DNA of 49,130 nucleotides from JBOFOR01 sp051654865 (GTDB taxonomy: Bacteria > Bacillota > Clostridia > Peptostreptococcales > Peptostreptococcaceae): positions 1 to 49,130 of the forward strand of contig JBOFYV010000079.1 in assembly GCA_051654865.1 (NCBI GenBank), written 5' to 3'. Position 1 is the stretch's first letter. Every line of letters starts with the position of its first letter. The position numbers were made by a program, and so were the translations under genes. Below, piece by piece: positions 18,008-25,792 of this stretch. The notes below the pieces were generated by a model that worked only from the letters and a program-made list of their open reading frames with translations, was not told the origin of the DNA and ran no database searches.

Positions 18008-18035
18008 ATTATATACCAATTTTTGTTAAATTGGT
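18008..18035 (-). promoter_or_regulatory. Candidate cooS promoter with an overlapping inverted repeat
   Basis: On the minus strand a TATAAT box (18008-18013) lies about 95 bases before the cooS start. Directly upstream is ACCAATTT-N5-AAATTGGT (18015-18035), a perfect 8-bp inverted repeat filling the -35 to -10 spacer. A good -35 hexamer is missing, as expected for an activator- or repressor-controlled promoter. The regulator is unknown. Confidence 0.5.
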
Positions 18036-18098
18036 TAATTTTTAAATAATTTTTTAACAAAATATTTTTTGCCCATACAAAATTTATTTATATTTATT

Positions 18099-19010
18099 TT
18101 ATTGTAATTTCTTAGATATTAAGGCTCCATATGCAATTGAATATAATTTTGATTCATGAGTATCAGCTCTTGAAACTAACACTATAGGGGATTTTGCTCC
18201 CATTACTACGCCTGCTGACTTTGCACCTGCCATATAGGTAAATGATTTACCTATACCATTTCCTACTTCTATATTTGGTACTAATAATACATCCGTATCA
18301 CCTGATATTTCACTTTTAAATCCTTTTATTTTACTAGCTTCCTTAGATATCGCTAAATCAAAAGCTAATGGTCCTTCTACTATTACATCATCTCCAAACT
18401 TACCTTCTCTACAAGCATTCTCTAACATATCAGCATCTATAGTTGCCGGCATCTTAGTACTTACTTTTTCTTTTGCCGCTATACATGCAACCTTGACAGT
18501 ATCCATATCTAAAGATTTCGCTGCTTTAATAGAGTTTTGTAATATTTGCTCTTTTTGCTTGTAATTAGGAGATATATTCATTCCACCATCAGTTAATAAT
18601 AACAACTTATGATAGTTTTCTAACTCATATATCATTACATGACTAAGTAAATTCTCTGTTCTAAGACCATATTCCTTGTCCAAAACTGATTTTAATAAAA
18701 CTGATGTATCTAATATCCCCTTCATAACAAAATCTGCTTCTTTATTAGATACTAATTGAACTGCAACTTTAGCACTTTCTTCTATACTAGAAGTACTTAT
18801 GATTCTGATATTAGTTAAATCAAATTCTATTTCACTAGATATCTCTTTTATTTTATTCTCATCTCCAACTAATATAGGAATAATAATACTTTGTTCTACT
18901 GCATCTTTAACAGCCATTAAAACTTCTTTGTCTTCTGCTGCCGCTACAGAAAGTACTGATTGGCCTTTTCCATTGAATTGCTTTAATATTTCATCTAGAC
19001 TTTTTATCAA
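18099..19010 (-). CDS. ptb: Phosphate butyryltransferase-like acyl-phosphotransferase
   Basis: This 303-residue member of the phosphate acetyl/butyryltransferase family converts acyl-CoA plus phosphate to acyl-phosphate and CoA. Seen: SVAAAEDKEVL near the N-terminus, ADFVMKGILDTSVLLKSVL, LLLLTDGGMNISP, VEGPLAFDLAIS, VLLVPNIEVGNGIGKS and the end GAKSPIVLVSRAD. The length and motifs fit Ptb better than the larger Pta. No butyrate kinase gene is nearby. The start is TTG (19008-19010) with AAGGGGG 8 nt upstream. It precedes cooS in the same direction, and its G-rich ribosome site matches the Wood-Ljungdahl genes. Acyl specificity cannot be read from sequence. Confidence 0.85.
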   Translation of the reverse strand: MIKSLDEILKQFNGKGQSVLSVAAAEDKEVLMAVKDAVEQSIIIPILVGDENKIKEISSEIEFDLTNIRIISTSSIEESAKVAVQLVSNKEADFVMKGILDTSVLLKSVLDKEYGLRTENLLSHVMIYELENYHKLLLLTDGGMNISPNYKQKEQILQNSIKAAKSLDMDTVKVACIAAKEKVSTKMPATIDADMLENACREGKFGDDVIVEGPLAFDLAISKEASKIKGFKSEISGDTDVLLVPNIEVGNGIGKSFTYMAGAKSAGVVMGAKSPIVLVSRADTHESKLYSIAYGALISKKLQ

Positions 19011-19058
19011 TTTTATGACCCCCTTTTATATCTACTTAAATAATAGCACATTTATACA

Positions 19059-19102
19059 CAAAAAAGACTTCCTTTGTAAATTTTTACAACGAAGTCTTTT
19101 TT
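19059..19102 (-). terminator. Terminator after the TPR gene
   Basis: AAAAAAGACTTC pairs with GAAGTCTTTTTT, with inner TTGTAAA/TTTACAA; T-tract on the minus strand. It lies 16 bases past the TPR gene stop and could also work in the other direction. Confidence 0.85.
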
Positions 19103-19117
19103 GTTATTTATTCATAA

Positions 19118-20260
19118 TTATCTATAGTTATCAAGCTCTTTTAAACATGCTATCGTAATTTCATCTTGTGGATCTAATTCATATGCTCTTTCTATATAGT
19201 ATATAGCATCATCTAACTCTCCATTATTTAAATAAGCCATACCTAAATTACACAGTATCTCTGGATCTTCCTTTATCTTAGCAGCAGTTTCAAAATGTTC
19301 TATTGCCTTTTCCATATTATAAGTTGCTGCTTCACAAAGACCTAGTTCAACTAATGCATCTACTTGATGAGGCTTTGTAGTTAATATTTTATTGAAATAT
19401 TTTTTAGCTTCTTCTATTTCACTCATATTTTTGTATGCAAGTCCTATCATAAATAATAGATTCCACCAGTCTGGATGTTCATCTTCTAAAGGAAGCAATT
19501 TTTCTAATCCTTCTTCACATTTACCTTGGAATACTAATGTGTATCCTTCTTCATACTGAATTTTAAAATCCATTTTTCCTATATTCTCTTGAATTTCTGA
19601 TATTAAATCTGCTTCTAGTCCTAAGTTTATACTTTCTTCCCATATTACCTTAGCCTTAACATATTGGCCTTGGTTGTAGTAATGGTATCCTAAGTGATAA
19701 TACGCTAAAGCAAACCCTTCATCTAATTGAATAACATACTCTAATTTTTCTAATGCCTCTAATAAAAATGCATTCATTGCTTCATTATCCATATCTTTTT
19801 GATGTTGCTTTGCCATTTCTTGACAAACTATTGAATAATGATATAAACCTTCTATATCATCTGAAAACATTGTTATCATAGCTTTTAAATATATTAAAGA
19901 ATCTGTTATTTCACCTATATCAAAATATTTCTTAGACATATATCCCATATATGCTTTTAAATCTAGATTTACTTTGTCTTTAAAGGCATTTAAAAATTTA
20001 TTATACTCATCATTATATTTAAACTTACTATCAATTCCAATTATAAATATCATCGCATCTGCAATTGACATAGCATTTAAATTATCTTGTGCAGTCTTAT
20101 CCTTTATACCTTTTACTAAAACCTCATTTTTTATAGGTACATCTAATCCTGTAGAAGGTATTTTATATCCTTCTATTTGAAAGTCTCCATCTGGCTTTAT
20201 TGTGATGAAAGCCAGTTCTTCAGCCTTCTTTAGTAAGTATTTTTCTATTTTAAATTTCAT
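19118..20260 (-). CDS. Tetratricopeptide-repeat protein
   Basis: This 380-residue soluble protein has no signal peptide or membrane segment. At least four TPR-like units are visible in the second half, for example LAYYHLGYHYYNQGQYVKAK (about 190), DALVELGLCEAATYNMEKAI (about 300) and ILCNLGMAYLNNGELDDAI (about 335). TPRs are protein-binding scaffolds. The N-terminal 120 residues are not recognised. ATG with AAAGGAGG upstream, 11 bases after the radical SAM gene, so the two are very likely cotranscribed. The partner and function are unknown. Confidence 0.8.
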   Translation of the reverse strand: MKFKIEKYLLKKAEELAFITIKPDGDFQIEGYKIPSTGLDVPIKNEVLVKGIKDKTAQDNLNAMSIADAMIFIIGIDSKFKYNDEYNKFLNAFKDKVNLDLKAYMGYMSKKYFDIGEITDSLIYLKAMITMFSDDIEGLYHYSIVCQEMAKQHQKDMDNEAMNAFLLEALEKLEYVIQLDEGFALAYYHLGYHYYNQGQYVKAKVIWEESINLGLEADLISEIQENIGKMDFKIQYEEGYTLVFQGKCEEGLEKLLPLEDEHPDWWNLLFMIGLAYKNMSEIEEAKKYFNKILTTKPHQVDALVELGLCEAATYNMEKAIEHFETAAKIKEDPEILCNLGMAYLNNGELDDAIYYIERAYELDPQDEITIACLKELDNYR

Positions 20261-20271
20261 ACTAACCTCCT

Positions 20272-22029
20272 TTATATTTGTACACTAAATGCTTTTGATT
20301 TTTCAAATATCTTTTTGTCATCGTATACAAACATTATTACATTTTCTTCTTCTTGTTTTAATTGTTCTCTTATATTATTTTTTAACTGAACAATATTATA
20401 TTTAAATGGTTCAAAATGAACGTATTTTATAATATGTTTAGCTGGTTTATTTTCAAGTCCAGGTACATATTTACATATGTTCATTTCATCTTGTAAAAAT
20501 ACGTGACATCTATTTTTAAAGTCTTCTAGTTCTAATTTTTTAAAGAACTGTGGTATATTTGATGTTTTTCCTAATGATATATAATCATACTTTAGTATAT
20601 CGTTAAATATGTCGTTATCTACATTAATTTTTTCTTCATAAAAATCTAATAGTATTTTATATAGTGCATTTTTACCTTGAGCTACATCAAAGTATCCATT
20701 TTCATCAAAGTATGTTGCAAATTCTTCAAAGAATTTAAATGGACTATGGTTATAATAGTTGAATATTATATATCTCATAGATAATACAAAGTTTTTTGAG
20801 TTATAATACTTTTCAAGCATCTCTTCTATATCTTTTAGCTTTAACATCTCTGAGTAACTGATATAGTTATTATAAAGCACTTCATATGGAGGATAGTCTT
20901 TATATTTATATCCATGTTTGTCTGCAGTCTTTCTTACTCCTGTTCCTTTTATCATTTTTAGGAAACCTAGTTGTAAATGTTCAATTCCTAATCCAAATAC
21001 ATCATTGAATGATTTTTCAAAACTAGCATAATCTTCAAAAGGAAGTCCAGCTATTAAATCTAAGTGTTGATGTATATTTCTATATGAAGCAATTTTTTGA
21101 ACTACATATGATAGTTTACCAAAATCATCTCTTCTTCCAACTTCATCTAGCACTTTTTGATTAGTTGTTTGAACACCTATTTCAAATTGGAATAAACCTT
21201 CTTTGCAGTTAGATAAAAATTCTAGCATATCTTCATCTAGTAAATGCGCTGTAACTTCAAAATGATATGTTGTATAATCATTATCATTTTCCATAAGGAA
21301 GTTCATTATTTCTTTTGCAAATCTTTTATTTGCATTAAAAGTTCTATCTATAAATTTAATCTGAGATACCCTTGCATCTATTAGAGCTTTTAAATCCTTC
21401 TTAACTCTCTCTATACTAAAGTATCTAAGCCCTTTTAATGTTGACGATAAACAGTATTGGCAATTAAAAGGACATCCTCTAGATGTTTCATAATAAACAA
21501 TTCTATTCTCATATTCTTCAGGATTTAAATTTTCATAAGGACTTGGTATTTCATCTAAGTTTTGTAGTAACTCTTTTGGTTTATTTACTACTATTTCACC
21601 TTTATTTCTATAAACAATTCCTTCTACTTCTTCTATAGACTTATTGCCTTGTAAATGCATTACTAAGTCTCTAAATACTAATTCTCCTTCTCCGTATAGT
21701 ATATAATCTACAAAAGGATAGTTCCTCATAGAACACTCGCTATCGTATGTAACTTCAGGTCCACCTAAAGCTATTTTAGTATTTGGTTTTACCTTTTTTA
21801 TATTATGGCAAAGTTTAACTATATCATTTACATTCCAGATATATGTAGAAAATAAAATCACATCATAATCATGTTTATATATATCCTTTAGTATATAATC
21901 TAGGTCATTATTTATAGTGTATTCTCTTATATCTACACTAACTAAGTCTCTTACAAATTCTTTTAAATATCTTATAGCTAAATTCGTATGTATGAATTTA
22001 GAGTTTAATGTTGTTAATAATATTTTCAT
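20272..22029 (-). CDS. B12-binding-domain radical SAM protein (DUF4080 type)
   Basis: This 585-residue protein has an N-terminal cobalamin-binding-like Rossmann region (about 1-130, ILFSTYIWNVND, IALGGPEVTYD, DYILYGEGE). Then comes a radical SAM core with the CxxxCxxC cluster motif C186-x3-C190-x2-C193 (SRGCPFNCQYC). The C-terminal part (about 370-585) looks like DUF4080. Such enzymes do radical chemistry on unknown substrates. I placed the start at the ATG 22027-22029, with GAGGTG upstream; an in-frame GTG nine bases earlier overlaps that ribosome site. It shares an operon with the downstream TPR gene. Confidence 0.87.
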   Translation of the reverse strand: MKILLTTLNSKFIHTNLAIRYLKEFVRDLVSVDIREYTINNDLDYILKDIYKHDYDVILFSTYIWNVNDIVKLCHNIKKVKPNTKIALGGPEVTYDSECSMRNYPFVDYILYGEGELVFRDLVMHLQGNKSIEEVEGIVYRNKGEIVVNKPKELLQNLDEIPSPYENLNPEEYENRIVYYETSRGCPFNCQYCLSSTLKGLRYFSIERVKKDLKALIDARVSQIKFIDRTFNANKRFAKEIMNFLMENDNDYTTYHFEVTAHLLDEDMLEFLSNCKEGLFQFEIGVQTTNQKVLDEVGRRDDFGKLSYVVQKIASYRNIHQHLDLIAGLPFEDYASFEKSFNDVFGLGIEHLQLGFLKMIKGTGVRKTADKHGYKYKDYPPYEVLYNNYISYSEMLKLKDIEEMLEKYYNSKNFVLSMRYIIFNYYNHSPFKFFEEFATYFDENGYFDVAQGKNALYKILLDFYEEKINVDNDIFNDILKYDYISLGKTSNIPQFFKKLELEDFKNRCHVFLQDEMNICKYVPGLENKPAKHIIKYVHFEPFKYNIVQLKNNIREQLKQEEENVIMFVYDDKKIFEKSKAFSVQI

Positions 22030-22191
22030 TAATTTCACCTCTTTTTTATATATTGTTGTATCTCTTTGTGATATTTTAGGTTAAAATAATATATGTAATT
22101 TTTTATCAAAATCTTTTAAAATAGAAGGTTTTTACATATTTTTTGTAGAATATTAATATTATTAACTATCTAACTAGAAAGGAAGTATTTT

Positions 22192-22392
22192 ATGGGATTA
22201 ATTGACCAAGTATCTATCAACGCATTATCAAAGAGAGATTTATTACTTATTGTCAAGGCACTAGAGTATACTAATGATAACACTGGCCTTGAGGATTTTA
22301 TCGATCTTAGAAATAATATCGTAAAAGAATTATGTTTTTTAACTAATACAAGTGAAGAAGAATTTGTAAACTATTTAGAGTCAGATAGTTAA
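22192..22392 (+). CDS. Small acidic protein of unknown function
   Basis: This 66-residue ORF has ATG and a good ribosome site (AAAGGAAG) 8 nt upstream. The predicted protein is mostly helical and acidic, with no cysteine cluster, signal peptide or membrane segment (contains LSKRDLLLIVKALEYTND). A TTTACA (22131-22136) and TAATAT (22154-22159) pair with 17-bp spacing could be its promoter. It ends 3 bases before the stop of the convergent gene at 22396, with no terminator between. Not recognised; likely a real gene from its start signals. Confidence 0.65.
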   Translation: MGLIDQVSINALSKRDLLLIVKALEYTNDNTGLEDFIDLRNNIVKELCFLTNTSEEEFVNYLESDS

Positions 22393-22395
22393 TCT

Positions 22396-23319
22396 TTACG
22401 ACTTTTTAAACTTTAAAGTGTATATACCTGACTTAGATTTAATATTTACGTTAAGTATATTATTATTAAAGTTTTTAGATATAACAGTTATCTGATTAAA
22501 TATGGGATCTATTACTGTGTCTTTTTCATTTAAACTAATTAAGCTTCTAGGATCTGCATTTTTTAAGTATTTAGTTTTATTAACTTTATAATTTCTCAAT
22601 TTAATTATGTATTCTGACATTGATAAAACAAAGTCTATATTGTCTATATTTAAATTTTCTTCATTTCCTAATATAGATAGTATAGATTTTTTTATACTCT
22701 TAACTCCATCATTAAAATCTTCTTTATCTTCTATATAAATCTCATATAGTATATTTAGTATACTTCCTACTATTTTATTGTCGTCATATTCTACTGGTTT
22801 TAAATCTATGTACTTATCTATTTCTTGTATCGCATTGATTCTAGCCATTTGGAACTTTATTATATTCGACTTTTCTAAATTTATTGAGAATCCAATAATT
22901 TTTTCCTTTACTAATTGTAATAGTTCTTTATATTCTATATCTTTATCTTCTATTAGGTTGTGTATTATAGAGTTATATAATACCGCTCCTAGCAAATACT
23001 CAAACAAATAATCTTCTTTTTTTAAGTATTTTATATATTTTTGAATTAATTCTACTATTTCATCTTCACTTTTTTGTACATTCGTATTTGAGATTATTAC
23101 TGGTAGCAAAATATTTAATATATTATTATATGATGGCTTTTCTCCATAATACCTATAGTAAATAAGTTCATCTTTTAATCTATTGTTATCTACTTGTACA
23201 CATCTTTGAATTCCATCATCAATTAAACATTTTGTATTTATTATTATTAAATCTTTTAAACCTTTGTCTTCTATATCAAATGCTGATATATATATTTTTT
23301 TTATTATATTATCCTTCAT
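22396..23319 (-). CDS. Protein of unknown function, 307 residues
   Basis: The frame has codon use like its neighbours. The protein is rich in Ile, Lys, Asn and Asp, with mainly helical segments (for example YLFEYLLGAVLYNSIIHNL) and a beta-like C-terminus. No signal peptide, membrane segment or known motif was recognised. I prefer ATG 23317-23319, 12 nt after GAGG; an ATG 12 bases further up overlaps GAGG. It lies downstream of the argS terminator and converges with the 66-residue ORF. Function unknown. Confidence 0.65.
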   Translation of the reverse strand: MKDNIIKKIYISAFDIEDKGLKDLIIINTKCLIDDGIQRCVQVDNNRLKDELIYYRYYGEKPSYNNILNILLPVIISNTNVQKSEDEIVELIQKYIKYLKKEDYLFEYLLGAVLYNSIIHNLIEDKDIEYKELLQLVKEKIIGFSINLEKSNIIKFQMARINAIQEIDKYIDLKPVEYDDNKIVGSILNILYEIYIEDKEDFNDGVKSIKKSILSILGNEENLNIDNIDFVLSMSEYIIKLRNYKVNKTKYLKNADPRSLISLNEKDTVIDPIFNQITVISKNFNNNILNVNIKSKSGIYTLKFKKS

Positions 23320-23383
23320 AAATATTACCATCCTCGTAATACTCTATAATAATTATTTTTATCAAGTAATATGCTTTGTATAC

Positions 23384-23463
23384 TCAAAAAAAAGAGACAG
23401 CTTTTACAAGCTGTCATATATACAGGGGAATAGTAGTGTACAAAATGCTTTTGCATCCTACTA
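23384..23463 (-). terminator. argS terminator with a preceding hairpin
   Basis: GACAGCTT pairs with AAGCTGTC (23396-23415, 4-nt loop), followed on the minus strand by TCTC and eight T (23385-23395). A second hairpin just before it pairs TAGTAG with CTACTA and ATGC with GCAT (23431-23463). Together they end the argS transcript. Confidence 0.8.
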
Positions 23464-23542
23464 CTTCTAATATAATTATAATATATTACATTTTTATGTG
23501 TAAAGTATCACTTTTCGACATTCCTGTATTTTTGCTCTTTTT

Positions 23543-25243
23543 TTACATTCTTTCTGGTGCATGCATACCTAATAATTTAAGTCCATTCTCTAATGCTTGT
23601 CTAGTAACCGCAACTAATGCAAGTCTTGCTTTTCTTACTTCAGCGTCATCTACTAGTATTGGGTTATCATGGTAGAATTTATTAAATGCTTGTGCTAAAT
23701 CTAGTACAAATCTAGTTATTATATGAGGTTCATTCTTTCTTAATGCTAATAATGCCGTCTTATTTAATGAAGCTATTACCTTTAGAACTTCTGCACTATC
23801 CTCATCATTTAATAAATCGAAGTTTATATCTGTAGTTACTTCTTCATTAGCTTTTCTAAGTACTGCACAACATCTAGCATGAGTATACTGAACATATGGT
23901 CCTGTTTCTCCATCAAAGCTTAATGTTCTATTCCAAGAGAATGTATAATCTTTGATTCTACTGTTAGATAACTCTTGGAACACTACTGCTCCAACTCCTA
24001 CTTGCTTAGCTATTTCATCTACATTTAATGCATTAGGGTTTTTAGCAAGCATTGTTTCTTTTGTTTTTTCTATAGCTTGTTTTAAAACATCTTCTAAGAA
24101 TACTACTCTACCTTTTCTAGTTGATAAAGTTCCCTCTTCTAATGCAACCATTCCGAATTGAATATGTTCCATATTCTTAGCCCATTCAAATCCTGCAAGT
24201 TCTAATACTTTAAATAATTGTTGGAAATGAAGACTTTGTTGAGATGCAACTACGTACATACACTTTTCAAAGTCATAAGTTTCTTTTCTATATAATGCCG
24301 CTGCTAAATCTCTTGTCATATATAATGTTGATCCATCATTTTTAGTTATAAGCGCTGGTGGCATATTGAATTCTTCTAAGTCTACTATATTCGTTCCTTT
24401 AGACTCTTGTATTAATCCTTTTTCATTAAGTATATCTATAACTCTTTGCATTTTGTCAGAGTAGAAACTTTCTCCTGCATAAGAATCAAATTCTATATCT
24501 AATAAGTCATATACTCTAGAGAATTCTTTTAAACTTTCATCTCTAAACCATTGCCATAATTCTGTTGCTTCTTTATCTCCATTTTCTAACTTAGTGAACC
24601 ATTCTCTTGCTTCATCTTCCATTTCTGGATGATTTTCTGCTTCATCATGGAATTGTATGTATAATTTTAATAATTCAGGTATTGGATTAGCTTCTACAGC
24701 TTCTTTATTACCCCATAATTTGAATGCTACTATTAGCTTACCAAATTGAGTTCCGTAATCTCCAAGGTGATTTATTCTTTCTACCTTATATCCTTGAGAA
24801 TCATATATTTTATATAAAGCATTACCTATAACTGTAGTTCTTATATGTCCTATATGGAACGGCTTAGCTATATTAGGCGATGAGAAATCTATTACTATAG
24901 ATTTTCCTTCTCCTATATTACTTTTACCGTAGTTTTCTTTTTGAACTAATACATCTTTTATAACACTTTCTGCTAATTGAGATTTATTAACGAAGAAGTT
25001 AACATATCCTCCCATTGGCATAACTTTAGATACTGCACCTTTTGCTTCTATATTTTCTGCTAAATCCGCTGCTATCATATTAGGCGCTTTTCTAAATACT
25101 TTCGCTAATTTAAAACAAGGGAATGCAAAGTCTCCCATTTCTTTATTTGGTGGAACTTCTATTAATCCTACTATTTCTTCTAAAGATAAATCTTCTATCT
25201 TCTCTTTTAAGCATTCTGCTACCGCTGCTTTGAAATCTTGCAT
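23543..25243 (-). CDS. argS: Arginyl-tRNA synthetase
   Basis: This 566-residue class I synthetase charges tRNA-Arg. The HIGH-type motif is HIGHIR within SSPNIAKPFHIGHIRTTVIG (about 120-140). The KMSK position reads STRKGRVV, as in other bacterial ArgRS. The N-terminal tRNA-binding Add-1 domain (1-100) and the C-terminal DALR anticodon domain, with the usual end LLGMHAPERM, are present. ATG with GAGGAGA upstream. It lies 90 bases after the DUF523 gene in the same direction and ends at a clear terminator. Confidence 0.96.
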   Translation of the reverse strand: MQDFKAAVAECLKEKIEDLSLEEIVGLIEVPPNKEMGDFAFPCFKLAKVFRKAPNMIAADLAENIEAKGAVSKVMPMGGYVNFFVNKSQLAESVIKDVLVQKENYGKSNIGEGKSIVIDFSSPNIAKPFHIGHIRTTVIGNALYKIYDSQGYKVERINHLGDYGTQFGKLIVAFKLWGNKEAVEANPIPELLKLYIQFHDEAENHPEMEDEAREWFTKLENGDKEATELWQWFRDESLKEFSRVYDLLDIEFDSYAGESFYSDKMQRVIDILNEKGLIQESKGTNIVDLEEFNMPPALITKNDGSTLYMTRDLAAALYRKETYDFEKCMYVVASQQSLHFQQLFKVLELAGFEWAKNMEHIQFGMVALEEGTLSTRKGRVVFLEDVLKQAIEKTKETMLAKNPNALNVDEIAKQVGVGAVVFQELSNSRIKDYTFSWNRTLSFDGETGPYVQYTHARCCAVLRKANEEVTTDINFDLLNDEDSAEVLKVIASLNKTALLALRKNEPHIITRFVLDLAQAFNKFYHDNPILVDDAEVRKARLALVAVTRQALENGLKLLGMHAPERM

Positions 25244-25333
25244 GATATTTCTCCTCTCTCATACTGTTATTATTTTATGGTAAATCAAATTATGAGTTTT
25301 TTCAAGTTATTTACCGTATTTCATATGTTTATT

Positions 25334-25780
25334 TTAATATATTTCTTTTTCACTAATTACTTGTATTCCATTTTGTAAAAGTAAGGCTGTAGTGACTCCA
25401 ACTCCAACTACTTTATTTCCACAAAAACTTCCATCATATATGTAATTTGATCCACAAGAAGGACTTCCTTCTTTTAGTATTGCCTTATTACAATTATAAA
25501 TCTTAGCTATTTTTAAAGTTTCATTAGCTCCTTTTAAAAACATCTGAGTTACATCTATTCCTTTATTATCCATTACATTTGATTGTCCATTTATTACTGC
25601 ATTACCATCTAGACTAATTATTTCAGATGGATATCTAGGTGTACTCATTCCTCCTAGTTGTTCTGGACAAGCAATAATATATTGCTTGTCCTTTAGGTGC
25701 TCTATTACAGAATCACTTTTATTATTCTCTCCATTATACTTACAGTTTATTCCAAGTAAACATGCCGATACTAATATCAT
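25334..25780 (-). CDS. DUF523 family protein
   Basis: This 148-residue protein has conserved cysteines of the family: SACLLGINCKYNG (C7, C13), ACPEQLGG (about 38) and LKEGSPSCGSNYIYDG (about 108). DUF523 proteins have no settled function; the cysteines suggest metal or cluster binding. ATG with AAGGTGAT upstream. It begins 12 bases after mutS2, so they are probably cotranscribed. Confidence 0.85.
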   Translation of the reverse strand: MILVSACLLGINCKYNGENNKSDSVIEHLKDKQYIIACPEQLGGMSTPRYPSEIISLDGNAVINGQSNVMDNKGIDVTQMFLKGANETLKIAKIYNCNKAILKEGSPSCGSNYIYDGSFCGNKVVGVGVTTALLLQNGIQVISEKEIY

Positions 25781-25792
25781 AAATTCATCACC

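Noticed and set aside
18005..18065. A Rex operator upstream of cooS
   Set aside because: TTGTTAA and TTAACAA half-sites exist, but they are not arranged as the 18-bp consensus palindrome; kept only as a remark.
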